The position numbers and the translations under genes were made by a program. The notes under the pieces were generated by a model, which was not told the origin of the DNA, ran no database searches, and saw only the letters and a program-made list of their open reading frames with translations. A stretch of DNA of 64,000 nt. Origin: Candidula unifasciata (taxonomy: Eukaryota > Mollusca > Gastropoda > Stylommatophora > Geomitridae). Below, piece by piece: positions 1-40,784 of the stretch. Where the stretch lies: positions 541,169 to 605,168 of the forward strand of contig CAJHNH020004702.1 in the NCBI GenBank assembly GCA_905116865.2, written 5' to 3'. Position 1 is the first letter of the stretch, and each line of letters opens with the position of its first letter.

Positions 1-27
1 TATTATCGAAGTTGTCCCGTTGTGGGA

Positions 28-236
28 TGCAATTTTTCGTTATTTGAATCCCCACTCTGGTTTTTGCCGGGGGCCCTGAATGGAGCTGGGCCACAATTGT
101 GGCCATAACAGCTGAAAGGGATTTCTAGGACCTCTCCACGGGTGATCCTCATCAGCATTGTGGCACTTTGTGACACTGGGTGTTTATCGCTTGTGTAATG
201 CCCTGGTGGGGTATATAACAAGCAAGCAACATGCAA
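28..236 (-). repeat. Family R3 interspersed repeat, copy 1
   Basis: This is one of five copies of a ~210-bp repeat; the others lie near 1785, 31520, 35852 and 36775. In the sense direction it starts with a stretch about a paired 'ccaccaggacatcacacaag' end, runs through 'gccaccatgtgg', 'ggtcccagaaac' and 'tattgcggcccc', and ends near 'caaataacgaaaaattt'. No tRNA head, protein or terminal inverted repeat was recognised, so its class is unknown. Confidence 0.75.
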
Positions 237-270
237 AATGTATAGATTTTTTTTTTTAGTTACAAATAAA

Positions 271-572
271 CTTTCTTTAGGAGGGGAAGTAGCTCCCTCG
301 AGGGTAACATTTCTCTAGGAGGGGAAGTAGCTCTCTCGAGGGTAAAGTTTCTCTAGAAGGGGAAGTAACTCCCTCGAGGGTAACGTTTCTCTAGGAGGGA
401 AAGTTACTCCCTCGGGGGGAAACTTTCTCTAGGAGGGGAAGTAGCTCCCTCGAGGGTAAAGTTTCTCTAGGAGGGGAAATAGCTCCCTCAAGGGTAAAGT
501 TTCTCTAGGAGGGGAAGTTGCTCTCTCGAAGGTAAAGTTTCTCTAGAAGGGGAAGTACTTACCTCGAGCGAA
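271..572. repeat. 38-bp minisatellite, about 7.5 units
   Basis: A unit of about 38 bp repeats head to tail. Each unit has an 'aggaggggaagtagct' core followed by the palindrome CCCTCGAGGG and a 'gtaaagtttctct' spacer. Units differ by a few substitutions, and the last is broken by 'acttacctcgagcg'. No coding frame is evident. Confidence 0.9.
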
Positions 573-744
573 ACCCCTTATGATCTGAATAAATTAATGA
601 GTGCGGATGTCAAAGAAGGATCACACATGGTACATGAAAATATCAACTGTTTATTCTCTGGTCACCGGATGAAAGAAGCTAAGCTCTGATGACACATTTC
701 ATATTGCGCATTTCATCTCACGAGGACACAGTAGACGAGCTAAT

Positions 745-1000
745 TGGGGGGGAGGGGGGAGGGATAAACTAGCAGTAGTAGAAGTGGTGATGGTGTTGGC
801 GGTTGGGGTGATGATCCTGTTGGTGTTGATGTTAATAATAGTGGTAGTGGTGTTGGTACTGTTAGTGGTTGTGTTATTAATGTTGGTGGTTTTGGTATTA
901 TTGGTGTTGGTGCCGTTGGTGGTGGTGGTAATGGCGTTAGTGGTACTGCTTCTGTTGGGGGTGGTGGTAATGGTGGTGGTTGTGCTGCTGCAACAAAAAG
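745..1000. repeat. GGT/GTT-rich simple sequence
   Basis: This is a degenerate triplet tract on the + strand (ggt, gtt, gtg). It keeps a long Val/Leu-rich frame open to about 1266, which I attribute to composition. The DNA from about 1000 to 1785 shows no gene that I can support. Confidence 0.7.
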
Positions 1001-1784
1001 AGGGTACCGGTACTTATCACTCAGTGTCTGCTACAGTTGCGATGCAAAAAATGCTAGAAAAGGATTCTACCGTTGCCTATCACCTAAAAAATGTTCTGAC
1101 ACTCGTCATTTCCAGGAATCTTGGTAGTCTTCTTCTAAAAGCTTATATGGTTGCAAATACACACAGTGGCTCTATTGTTGGCAATGTATTCTATTTTCTG
1201 CAGGCAGGGTCAGCCGCATCATTCACAGAAGTCAGTTGTCTTATTAGAAGATGTAGTGAATATTGATCAGTGTCAAAATATTTAACTTTATGCTAACCAC
1301 TGCCATGGCGACTTGAACTGTATAACCCACGTGATTATGGAACAAACAACGTCTAAATTACTAGGTAATCAAAATCCTGCACGCACTTAGTTCATCAGTC
1401 ATAAGCACATTTCTGCTAAGCTAAGCATAATCATAATACAGTCACAAGCTGGATACATCTCGTTTTACCTCAATCCTTTCGGTCAAAAATTTGCGATGTG
1501 TAGGTTTTGTAACCAATCAATACACCAGACAAATCGCGGAGCAAAATTTGTCGACACACAAACGTAGTGATCCATCTTTTTTATTTACCACTACTAGAGG
1601 CTAACCATGATTTGATGTGGAATCTTCAATAATTCCTTCTTGTTGTAGTTGTTGCAATTCTGATATAACCTTGTCCATATAATGAATAGGTACTACATGT
1701 GTAGGTTGGAATATCTTCATCTATAATAATAGGTAACTCTTCATTGATTGCATTACACGAGTTTGTATCAAGTACATCATCATG

Positions 1785-2000
1785 ACTGACTGACTTTCTA
1801 ACCCACCAGGACATCACACAAGCGACAAACACCCGATGACACAATGTGCCACCATGTGGGTGAAGATCACCGTGGAGAGGTCCCAGAAACCGCGTTCAGC
1901 CTTGAGGCCGTATTTATGGCCAGGCTATATTGCGGCCCCTGGCAAGAGCCAGAGTAGGGCTTTAAATAACGAAAAATTTCATCGTAAAAAGGACGTGAAA
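1785..2000 (+). repeat. Family R3 interspersed repeat, copy 2
   Basis: This copy begins near 'tgactgactttctaac' and runs through 'ccaccaggacatcacacaag', 'caccgtggagaggtccc' and 'ctatattgcggcccctggc' to 'aacgaaaaatttcatcg'. It is close in sequence to the copies at 36775 and 35852. No gene is seen from 2000 to 2335. Confidence 0.8.
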
Positions 2001-2334
2001 TTCAGTGAAATTCGTACATCATTATTTGACATCAACAAAGATCTTCTTAAATATGGTTTAAGCATATTTACATGAAAATTTTGAAATTTTTATCAATTTT
2101 GATTTTATAATCAACATCAGAAATTATCATCATTTCACTTTAAACCGATATAGTAGATATAATGACTAGACAATACTACAGATACAATAGGTGTAAAGGT
2201 GGTTTAAACTCTTCACCAGCTCAGTACTAGGAAAGGCATGCAGTAAATATTAAATGCAGTATTAAAGGGCAGTAATTGAGGGTAATCAGGAACCATAATC
2301 CCTAGTAATACAATTAAAGTTAATTTGACTTATT

Positions 2335-2335
<1 letters not shown>

Positions 2336-2399
<64 letters not shown>
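2336..2399. repeat. (TA)n microsatellite
   Basis: This is an uninterrupted run of about 30 TA dinucleotides. It is followed at 2400-2480 by 'agactcgggaactactgaac', which I recall as a sequence often next to TA arrays in invertebrate repeats but cannot classify. The 2480-3050 stretch has no supported gene. Confidence 0.9.
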
Positions 2400-2402
<3 letters not shown>

Positions 2403-3054
2403 GTTTTGTGTGTTTGTTTGCCCCTTATAGACTCGGGAACTACTGAACCGATTTAGCTGAAAATTTCAGGATATGTTTGTTTTTATACCGGATGTTGAAC
2501 CATCATTGCTTCAAATTCAACCTGTCACTGTTAGAGATAAGTGGCCACAATTTAAGCCATAATATTCGAAACTAATATTTATAATTTTAGTGATTTCTAA
2601 TTATAGCCACGTTAGTAATTGCGCATGCACCGTAGTCAGAACGTAAGACTTCCGCCATTCGCCGGAATCCCCTAGTTACGTGCAGCCAACGCCTTCTCTA
2701 ATACATAGAGTAGGTTGTGGTACAGCAAACAAGACTATCTCTATATTTGCCACAATAACCATATTAAACACGATTTATATTTTCTTTTTTTTTTCAAACA
2801 ACCTTCGATGGGGGAGGGGGGGGGGCATCAAGGACTATCTCGACTTCGGCGCAGACATTGACTGCGACATTAACTTCATTAACCGTATGAGACACGTGCG
2901 ATTTCTATTGTTGTGCCGTTTCATTAATATATCTGGAGTATCTGTCTATGAGAAAACAATTGCCTGCGGTGTTGAGTTGTGTTATAATCGGAACACAGTA
3001 GTAGGGACACACATCTCTAATAGTTAAGTTCTCTTTTCGTTGCTCCGATGAAGT

Positions 3055-3125
3055 GGCTACTTGGTCGAATGGTTAGAACACTGGGTTCCTGTGCGGGAGA
3101 CCAGGGTTCGAATCCGCAGTAGTTA
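3055..3125 (+). repeat. tRNA-like SINE head
   Basis: The stretch 'tggtcgaatggttagaacac' followed by 'agggttcgaatccgc' resembles the A and B boxes of an RNA polymerase III promoter. It is followed by a T-rich run rather than a paired acceptor stem, so I call it a SINE head and not a tRNA gene. Confidence 0.55.
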
Positions 3126-3581
3126 ATTTTTTTTACCCCGGACTAAAATAATATCCTCATCTGCTCTGTCGTGGTGACAGCACTAGCCATGTTGTCCTTA
3201 ATACTAAAAAAAAAAAAAAGACAAGTAAATGGGTAAACCATTTGATAATTAAATTTGACCATTTCTCATACTTATGATTGCATTTTTAAACTTTCCGATT
3301 GCATGGTTACGCTGAAATTTCATAGCTTTCCATTTATTTTAATTTAGATTTAGTTATTTCATCTGCGTTGGAATTTTAAGCTGGGCTGTTTACCATAGCG
3401 TTCATTTCCTAATTATGGTGTTTTTTTCCTGTTTTCATTTGCTTTTCAAGTTTTTTTTTTTCTCTCCCAACTACTTCAATGAGGGATCGGGGAAAAGCTG
3501 CCGGCATACACCTTCAGACAGATTTCTGAGGTCAACAAAGTTTGCCTACCAATAGAAACCCGCTCTGGGAACGCAACAACG

Positions 3582-3582
<1 letters not shown>

Positions 3583-3617
<35 letters not shown>
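3583..3617. repeat. (CA)n microsatellite
   Basis: This is a perfect CA run of about 17 units. Confidence 0.9.
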
Positions 3618-3621
<4 letters not shown>

Positions 3622-3762
3622 ATTCTCGAAAAACAAAACCAAGATGCTGCTGTGATTGTCGCTGGTGCTATGTAGTTCATGCTTTGTAAGACATTTTTAT
3701 ATAAAAACACGCGCGTATTCAAATGTAACGTTGTATTAACATTCGAAAGCAATCGGTGGAGA

Positions 3763-3864
3763 ACTTTCGGAGATTAGCTATCACTTACTAGCGAACATTT
3801 ACATTTATATATATATATATATATGTTAATGTTCGCTAGTTAGTGATAGCTAATCTTCGAAAGT
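3763..3864. repeat. Long imperfect palindrome with TA-rich loop
   Basis: The left arm (3763-3799) and the right arm (3828-3864) are reverse complements over 37 bp with two mismatches. They are separated by a 28-bp (TA)n-containing loop. A second TA run (3865-3878) follows. This could form a cruciform or be a very short palindromic MITE. Confidence 0.85.
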
Positions 3865-3879
3865 ATATATATATATAAT

Positions 3880-5260
3880 AGTTATTTACCACTAGCACAT
3901 TTATTTTATTATTATAAAGACTTGGGAGAGATGTTATTGTTAATGTTGTTGTTGTTTTGTTTTTGTTGGGGACATCAAAGATTAGCCGCCCGCCCCTTTG
4001 AGGCCCCACTGAGGTCTTTTTTAGGCTCCCTAGAAAATTAGGAGGAGGGCTAAACTTTCCAAATGTTTCCCCTTTATTAGCACCCCTGGTACCTACACAA
4101 AGGAATATTAATGTAATCAAAAAGTCACAACAGATTTTGATTAAATATTCAATAAATATTTCTTCAGTCTGTAGAAAATGTAATAGCACAATAGAAGAAT
4201 TACAACATCCAGACATTCAGCTCTTGTTGCGCACTTTTCCAGCCTATATTTTGACTCTGGTTTCGATGGCACTTGTGTGGAATGTTCTTTATTTAAAACA
4301 AAGGGCACTAAAGCACTTCAGTAGCGAGAGCATGATTGGTTACATTGTTTTCGTTAGTGTGATTGGCTGAATTTTGAACGTCTACTACTGGCTCTTCGTG
4401 ATTGGCTATCTGTAAATAATTTTAAAAGGAGATAAATTATTTAAAAAAATCAACGGAAATCTAACCGCTAGGAAAACATATTACTTTACAAAGCGTAGAG
4501 TTTTCCAATATAACTGTTGCATACGATTAAACAGGGTTTCTTAAATTTCCTTCTGTAGGGTTCACATCTGAACAGTAACCCCTCTTCGAGTTATAAGTTC
4601 ACTCTTGCATTCTGCAATCCTGATTATGGGGGAGTGGGAAGGACTTTTTATACATTAGACCAGTGGTTCCCAATTAGGTAAGACGACAGAACCATTTTGT
4701 TTGTATAGCCCTCTAACAGCACCCTACTTTATATATAGCATATCATATCTCTCACACACACGCCGAGATGTTTAATTTCTAAATGATACCACGTACCCCC
4801 AGCTGTCCACGGAGCACTAATTTGGGAATCACTGCCTTGGATAACAGGCATCTTATAACTCAAAACAAATATTTTTATTTTTAACAAACGATTCAGTATT
4901 GCATGAGTCTTCTTCTGCTTTCTTATTTGTCCTACTCCATATGCAGTAAAGTGTTGCAGGCATAGTTTCCTCTCTTTTTATTAGCTGTGTAGCTGGATTT
5001 TTACGAAACAGCGTTTTTGTAGTGTCTCTTTTACTCCCTCCCTTCCTTTCTTTCTTGGTTGACCTCTTCACTTGTAGCCTGCTGTCTTTATGCAGTACTC
5101 TCTAGTTTGTTCCATTATGACCAGATGGCCAAACCATTTGATTCATTGATGTACTGTGAAATCATTGACGGGCACTGTCCACCATTGTTCTTAGTACTTC
5201 GATGGTAACTCTTGTCTTCTGTTGCTTTTTCTACTGCATTTCTTACACATCGTTTTACAC
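3880..5260. other. No gene recognised
   Basis: Only short open frames occur here, with no recognisable domain and no convincing splice-flanked coding block. The final exon of the upstream-reading transporter gene could lie in this region but was not identified. Confidence 0.5.
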
Positions 5261-5264
5261 ATGT

Positions 5265-5660
5265 TGGCGGGTTGCGTGGTCTCGAGGCATGGTGTCCGCC
5301 TCGAGTGCTGGAGGTTTCGAGTTCAATCCCCGGTAAGGGCTGGGATTTTTTCACCTGGACTTGGACTTCTAGTAATTCCCCGTGGTCCCTGAGTAGTGAG
5401 ATCGGACGCCCATGTGCATTGTTGCACACGTAACAAATTTCTTTGCAGTTGGAAATAGAAAAGAGTAGCCCAACGGCGCCGCTCGGGGAAAATATAGAGT
5501 TAAAAATCTACCCAAAATATTTCAGGATCCTCGCCGGTGCTACATAGTGTGTGCACTGCCCTTGGCTTCTTCGCACTCAGACTTCCGTTAGAAGAAGAAA
5601 GGAGCACTTATGGGTTACTACCCGTATGCCATGATGTTGGTCAAACTTCAAACTTCCACT
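5265..5660 (+). repeat. SINE family S2, copy 1
   Basis: The copy starts with a tRNA-like head ('gcgtggtctcgaggcatggt', B box 'gagttcaatccccgg'). A body of about 330 bp follows, including 'gtgcattgttgcacacgtaa', 'aaaaatctacccaaaatatt' and 'cgccggtgctacatagt'. Near-identical order is found at 61430-61800 (+) and 16695-16970 (-). This supports a tRNA-derived SINE with an unusually long body. Confidence 0.8.
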
Positions 5661-6003
5661 CACATGTTGAAATTCTGCGTTTATTTTTATTATTATTTTT
5701 TCCTTGGGCCTGTGCATGTCCGACGTCGATAGCTAAATTAGATGGAAAATGTTGCTGTATCAGGCCAGTCGCTTTTGAATCCAACAAAATGTCATTGTTT
5801 CCATTACTGTGTGAGTCTGTCTGACAGTTTTTTGATATACTGGACATTGGAGCACAATTGTTGTCAGTCTGTCTCTGCATATGTGAACACTTCTCTGTCA
5901 CGTCGTGATGATGTTCACAAAAGTCGAACAAGAACCAGAGGGAGAAGTACATAATAGATAGATAGATTTATAGACTAATCATATTAAAAGCAGATAATGA
6001 AGG

Positions 6004-6310
6004 AGGAGAAGAAGAGGAGAAGACGAAGTAATAGTATTAGTAGTAGTAGCAGCAGCAGTAGCAGCAGCAGCAGCAGAAGCAGTAGTAGTAGTAGTAGTAG
6101 AAGTAGTAGTAGTAGCAGCAGTAGCAGCAGCAGCAGTAACAGCAGCAGCAGCAGTAATATTAATATTTGTAGTAGTAGTATTAGTGGTTGTGGTGGTGAT
6201 GCTAGTAGTATTAGTAGATGAGGAGGAGGATGAGGAGGAGGAGTAAATATACAGGAAAGGAGAATGATAACAAGGAGAAGAGCGAGAAGCAGAAAGAGCA
6301 GGAGAAGTCT
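6004..6310. repeat. AGC/AGT/GAA triplet-rich tract
   Basis: This is a degenerate trinucleotide tract (agc, agt, then gga/gaa). It ends about 15-20 bp from the donor site of transporter exon 11. Poly-Ser and poly-Leu frames on both strands are by-products of composition. Confidence 0.85.
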
Positions 6311-6330
6311 AAAGCCTAAAGAATACGTAC

Positions 6331-35667
<29,337 letters not shown>

Positions 35668-35851
35668 CTGCAATGTGAAGTTGATGATGACTGACGGTTA
35701 CAATCAAATAAACAAAACAATAGCTACGTTTTGCGACAATGTATTCGGGGAGAGGGGGAGGGGGGCTCTAAAGACGTACTAAGATATCGTCTTTTTCTTC
35801 ATTTCGTACTCCCTCTCAGCAGTTGTCTTACTTACTATTTTCCCGTCCTTG

Positions 35852-36048
35852 TAAGGACGAAATTTTTCGTTATTTGAAGCCCTACTCTGGCTCTTGTCAG
35901 GAGCGGCAATATAACCTGGCCATAAATATGGCCTAAAGGCTGAACGCGGTTTCTGGGACCTCTCCACGGTGATCATCACCCACATGGTGGCACATTGTGT
36001 CATCGTGTGTTTAACGCTTGTGTGATGTACTGGTGGGGTAGAAAGTCA
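35852..36048 (-). repeat. Family R3 interspersed repeat, copy 4
   Basis: Its sense 3' end carries 'cgtccttacaaggacggga', a short hairpin (GTCCTTaCAAGGAC). The rest follows the family order up to 'ccagtacatcacacaagcgt'. It is the first recognisable element upstream of DUR3 exon 1. Confidence 0.82.
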
Positions 36049-36099
36049 GTCAAGAAGTCAGCAGTTTTCAGATGAGAAAGCCACCGGTTTATGTTTTCA

Positions 36100-36772
36100 G
36101 CTTTTCCATACAGCTTGGTTCCCTTTGAAATGCCAAACGATCAAACCTGACATCTCTCTACTACAAGCAGAGAGCACGTCTTTAGCCCATGTTCAGTATT
36201 CTATGGTGCTATCCCTATGGTCAAAGTTGTGAACCCCCAATCTTGGATTTTTTTGTAAACATGCTATGTTGCATCCAGCACGCATTCTAAATATGATGAT
36301 CTGTTTGTTTGGTGTGAGGATGTTGATTAGATCTTCAGGATTATTCCCTGGATAGGAAGTGTTCCAATGGGTTCTAATAGCTGCCTTCATCTGTATGGTT
36401 GGGTTTTTTTTTTCATCTTCGTAAATGCATCTTGTATTTGACCGTTCTGCATGATTTCCAATTTTTTTTCTTAGTAATCGTTCGCATTTCCCCTATTTTT
36501 GCAGTGGTATGTGATCCTAAAGGCGTGGAGAAGGGTTCTTGACTACTTGTATTGTTAATGTGATCTACTGAGGCACAGTCTGTCTGGTTAGCGGACCCAT
36601 TTGATTTAGCCTAGATCTAAGCTTGCTGAACTGTATTTGCTTATAGCTTTCTATTGCTTGCGTTACTGAGCGAGCATCTGTCAAAATAATCCCGTCTGAC
36701 ACAGAGCTGTTTTCATCGAGTAATATAGATACTGCCTCCTCCAGCTCCTCAGCCTCTGCTTTGACTGACTGA
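36100..36772 (-). pseudogene. I-clade LINE, RNase H and C-terminal pieces
   Basis: On the minus strand, near 36770, a frame reads AEELEEAVSILLDENSSVSD and GIILTDARSVTQAIESY, an RNase H core with TDARS. Near 36390 it reads MKAAIRTHWNTSYPGNN and TPNKQIIIFRMRAGCN, a C-terminal block. Stops and shifts are frequent. Confidence 0.6.
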
Positions 36773-36774
36773 CT

Positions 36775-36990
36775 GACTTTCTACCCCACCAGGACATCAC
36801 ACAAACGATTAACACCCGATGACACAAAGTGCCACCATGTGGATGAAGATTACCGTAGAGATGTCTCAGGAACCCCGTTTTGACAACTGGCCATATTTAT
36901 GGCCTGCCTATATTGCGGCCCCTGGAAAAAGCCAGGGTGGAGCTTCAAATAACAAAAAATTTCGTCCTGAAAAGGATGTAAAGATTATTG
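36775..36990 (+). repeat. Family R3 interspersed repeat, copy 5
   Basis: It begins 'gactgactgactttctaccc' and ends 'aaaaaatttcgtcctgaaaa'. It has the same order as copies 2 and 4 and abuts the LINE remnant at 36772. Confidence 0.82.
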
Positions 36991-37069
36991 TCAGCCTCTG
37001 CTTTGTAATTGGTGGAGTGTTTCTCTCTAGGGAAACTGCAGTAGTTTATGGCACAAATGTTCCATTCAA

Positions 37070-37255
37070 GTAATTTCCTATTCCAGAACTAGAGCTTTGA
37101 GTGTACATCCGTTTAACAGATGCTGCTATTTTTAAACATACTGCTAGTTCCCGCGCCTTTCAGGCAGATATACCCTAATTAGTCGACTCTTACGAAATAC
37201 TTGCTGAGGGAAGTGGTTCGTTCCCTTTGCCCTTATAATGGGGTTCTGCCAAGTT
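37070..37255 (-). repeat. SINE family S4, partial copy
   Basis: 'ccagaactagagctttgagt', 'acatccgtttaacagatgc', 'gcctttcaggcagat' and 'cttataatggggttctg' match the S4 body. The tail end is lacking. Confidence 0.65.
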
Positions 37256-37257
37256 TA

Positions 37258-37577
37258 CCCTTTAGACTCAAAGAGTATGCTCATGAGGATAGAGAAGGGC
37301 TGTGTCCAGAGACAATGACTGCAATCTCTAAAGAGGTCGTGGTTGACACATCATTTTTCAGACGTGCAAGGAAATGAGCAAGCTGATCGGCTTGCAGGTA
37401 AAAGCTACTATGGAGGGCGGACAAGCAATGGACCATGCTGATATTCTGAATGCTCTACAAGAAGTAAGCCGTTTGCGAGAACCAGGTGATGTCTTTAAAT
37501 TTGCAGTTATGACCAGAATACCCGCCGCGGGATTTACTAAAGTGGTGATCCGAGCATTATTGAACTGATTGATTTGA
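37258..37577 (+). pseudogene. I-clade LINE RNase H C-terminal fragment
   Basis: One frame gives DSKSMLMRIEKGCVQRQ and SDVQGNEQADRLAGKSYYGG. This matches the RNase H end of the LINE at 62-64 kb, and here the final acidic pair (ADRLA) is intact. Another frame gives MEGGQAMDHADILNALQE. It ends 'gattgatttgatttgcaa', an (AAATC)-type 3' tail. No gene is seen from 37580 to 38395. Confidence 0.65.
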
Positions 37578-38397
37578 TTTGCAATTAGGACATTTATCGA
37601 CTAACTAGCTAACTTACCCTTAAAAGGGCGCTTAGTGTGTTGTGCTGTGGTTTATAACTGAATTGTAAAATCTGCGCCTTTCGGCCCATTAATCCGATTT
37701 CGGCAAAACTGTTTTAATTAGTCGCCTTTTACGACCTGTTTGCCAAGAGGCAGTGGGTAGTTCTCCCCTCCCCATCCAAGGAGGTGCTTAGAGCCTACAT
37801 ATGGGAAAACCTTATTGAACCGCTAAGTGTTGAATTAACAGTTGCCAAAGAGAAGATTAATTTAAAAACTGTGATTTAAGAAAGTCACTTCAAAAATTTT
37901 GACAGCATAGAATTCTGTTTTTAAATTGAACTATTTCGTAAAGTACCGTTTTTAATCACAATTTGTCATCGTTTCGCATATATTTTTTTTTTCAATTTAA
38001 AGCGAAAATTAATTCCATTTTCTGAATCGTAATTCAAGTGTGAATGTTATATTCTGCTGGTATTCACACAGGTGCTTCTACAAGAAGGCTGTAAAGTGAG
38101 GTTATTTGGACAGCTAGCTTTTAATATAAACTAAAAATTATAAATTTTTGGACAAGGAGAAAATCAACCAGAATGAGGAACATAACAAGTCAGTTTTCCA
38201 GTAAATCAGTCATAAATAACCAAATAAGTGATGCGACTAAAGAGCTCTCAAGAACATATGAAAACAGGGATAATTTTCTAACATTAAAATATTTAGAAAT
38301 TGCTAGACGTAATCAAGTGCTTGATGGACCTATTAGGATAATATAAAGTTGAAATTTAAAGAATAAATGTTTGAATAATCAAGTATTGACATAGTGC

Positions 38398-38482
38398 ACT
38401 CGTCACATCTTTACACATGCTTAGTCTCCCTTCTCAGTAGACAACGAAGAGTTTCCACTCTATTAATGCCAAATTACAACCT
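38398..38482. repeat. Family R5 repeat fragment
   Basis: 'cactcgtcacatctttacac', 'cccttctcagtagac' and 'cgaagagtttccactctatt' align with the start of the R5 element at 15773-15860. Confidence 0.6.
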
Positions 38483-38829
38483 GCATTGAATATTATTCAG
38501 AATCTCTGCTCACCACCCCCCACCCCCTCACCACCTTCTCCTCCTTTTCGGAGTTTGTGTTGGCTGTGTCCACTTGATCCCGGAGAGCCTTTACAATTAC
38601 CGCTATATCATAAAGCAGATCACCACCCTTGGGGCAATAGCAGTCAGTTCATCAGCCTCCTCTTTACCCGGACATCCTAATACCCTGGACAAAAAATGTA
38701 TGATAAATATAGACTAATCATTTTTTTTTTAAAATTATAATTGTCTTGAAAAGTTATGCTTTAAAAATCCAAAACTTACTGGATTAGAAGAGTGATTGAA
38801 GCGTTTGCTTACTAAAGATGTTGTCGGGG

Positions 38830-39115
38830 TTTCGTCTTCTTCTTCTTCGCGTTCACCAGCTGTAAACTCTGGCGGCAAGTTATGGTTGTTCATCCACTTC
38901 TGAACTGCAGTTCTGTTCCAAAACCTGAGTGTTGCGTGTGCATCCGTTTTACAGATCTGACTGATTTGTATGCAGTCTGCTGGTTCCTTGCCTCTCATGC
39001 ACATGCACTCCGACTTTGAAGGAAACTCCCAAGTAGTCGACATGCTTTTGGGTAGGCAGTGGGTCTACTCTTGTTTTCCTTATAACAAGACCCGGAATCC
39101 ACATGGAGGGTGGGA
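38830..39115 (-). repeat. SINE family S4, full-length copy
   Basis: In the + direction it shows the reversed tail 'cttcttcttcttcgcgttca', then 'agctgtaaactctggcggca', 'aaacctgagtgttgcgtgtg', 'gttttacagatctgactga' and 'gtcgacatgcttttgggtag', ending 'acccggaatccacatggagg'. It is one of the best-preserved copies. No gene is seen from 39116 to 39700. Confidence 0.85.
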
Positions 39116-39712
39116 GTTTAAGTCTAATAAATCTGAGATATAACACACTGACTTTTTCATTTGGTAAAATAATGATAGCAACTTTATACATCTCCGATAC
39201 ACTCAGGTATATTGTTGTTGCTAAACAATAATTAGAAAGTAACCAAACACTTTACAACATTGTAGAAAACATAATAAGCTGACGACAGAGAAACTGTCAC
39301 GTTTCTTTTAAGTGTACTATGCAAATATTGTTAAAATCCCCGGACCACTTAAAATAAAATTAATATAATTGTTGTAATTGGCTGACACTGCTAAAAAATT
39401 ACTGATTACTTCCAAGTATTTGTGAATTAATGACAAGCCACTATTATTTAGAGGAACAAGTCTTGAAGAAAGAAATATTAAATCTTGTAGACAGTTTTTA
39501 AACATCTGCATACAAATTTAGACGTCAAATTGAAAGTTTTCTAAAATAGCTGCCTCTGAATTTATTAGTATCTCTGCTGAGCAGTTTTCTAACCGGTGCT
39601 TGTTCAACCCAGTGTTAAAAATCTTTCATAAATGAACATATGAACTATTGATGTCATTTCTGCTTCTGCTGCTCTTCTTTTGCTGCTATTGCTATGATGC
39701 TGCTGCTCTTTC

Positions 39713-39882
39713 TTCTTATTCTTCTTCTTCTTATTATTCTTCTTCTTCTTCTTCTTCTTCTTCTTCTTCTTCTTCTTCTTCTTCTTCTTCTTCTTCTTCT
39801 TCTTCTTCTTCTTCTTCTTCTTCTTCTTCTTCTTCTTCTTCTTCTTCTTCTTCTTCTTCTTCTTCTTCTTCTTCTTTTCTTC
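39713..39882. repeat. (TTC)n array
   Basis: About 50 TTC units have few interruptions. They are followed by 'tctccccctgctttcatact' and 'ctatggaacctaggctctta', the latter reminiscent of the S4 end. The source element is not clear. Poly-Ser, Leu, Lys and Glu frames are by-products. Confidence 0.95.
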
Positions 39883-40199
39883 TCCCCCTGCTTTCATACT
39901 CTATGGAACCTAGGCTCTTAACTATGTTCCACAAAGCATTTTGTTTACATCCTAATGATATATAATATTTTATAGTCTCAGCTGTTGGACGGAATCAAGC
40001 TATCTAATTTGAGATCAACCTTTCGTAGTCACCATTTACGACATGCATGGCAGTGTTACAATGGTTTGCTTCTCTTGTGGGCTCCAGTAACACTTTAGGC
40101 TTTGCTAGTTGCCTCTAGTTATAATGAATATTTTACTGTTTTCTTGCTGTTTTTTTTGTTTTTTTTCTAATCATTTTTTTTTTTTTTTGCAGTTTTTGT

Positions 40200-40384
40200 G
40201 CAAGTTGGATGTGTGTTGGGTTTGTGTTAAATTTGTATGGGTTTGTGTTGGGTATATGTTGGTTTTTATTTTGTTGAGTTTGTGTTGGATTAGTGGTGGA
40301 TTTGTCTGCAATGTTTGTGTCGTTTGTGTTGGGTTTGTGTTGGGGTTTTTGTTAGGTTTGTGTTGAATTTGTCTTGGGTTTGTG
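40200..40384. repeat. Degenerate 'gggtttgtgttg' tandem tract
   Basis: Words of the form gtttgtgttggg recur about a dozen times with spacing of 10-17 bp. Confidence 0.65.
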
Positions 40385-40620
40385 TGTAACTTTCCCCGCT
40401 GGGGTTCCTTGCCTTACTTGGAGTGGGTGCGGAAATAGACCTACTGTGGATCTGTCAGAGAGTCCAAGAACCAACATTCTACGCTTACAGATAAGCCAGA
40501 TTTGTGAAACGGATGTACACGCGAAAGTCAGGTTGCAGAACAGGACCAAAGTCCAAAATTAGACAAATAGCCATAATTTTCCATCAGACTTTACAGCTGG
40601 GGAACGCTATGAAGAAGAAA
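40385..40620 (+). repeat. SINE family S4, diverged copy
   Basis: 'agacctactgtggatctgtc', 'agccagatttgtgaaacgga', 'tgtacacgcgaaagtcaggt' and 'tttacagctggggaacg' follow the S4 order, ending at 'gaagaagaaacg'. Confidence 0.7.
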
Positions 40621-40784
40621 CGTATGCTATTTTTATAACATCATACCATTGTCGCTTTGTTCTTCTTCTGTGAAGAATGCTTTCTTACCGCACAGTCATT
40701 TATTTTTCATTTTTCACTCGCATTTGTGCTCTCGTCAAACTTACATGCTCTACTTTCCGTTTTTGTATATTTTCGCACAGCATC

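Noticed and set aside
271..572. CRISPR-like array of repeats with palindromes
   Set aside because: Units are contiguous with no unique spacers, and the context is animal nuclear DNA.
784..1266. 160-codon Val/Leu-rich frame resembling membrane helices
   Set aside because: The hydrophobic part comes from GGT/GTT simple sequence. The rest has no recognisable domain and no splice or promoter support.
3055..3125. Possible tRNA gene
   Set aside because: Box A- and B-like motifs are present, but a paired acceptor stem and compact cloverleaf are not. It fits a SINE head.
39604..39965. Poly-Ser, poly-Leu, poly-Lys and poly-Glu frames
   Set aside because: These are by-products of the (TTC)n array at 39713-39882.
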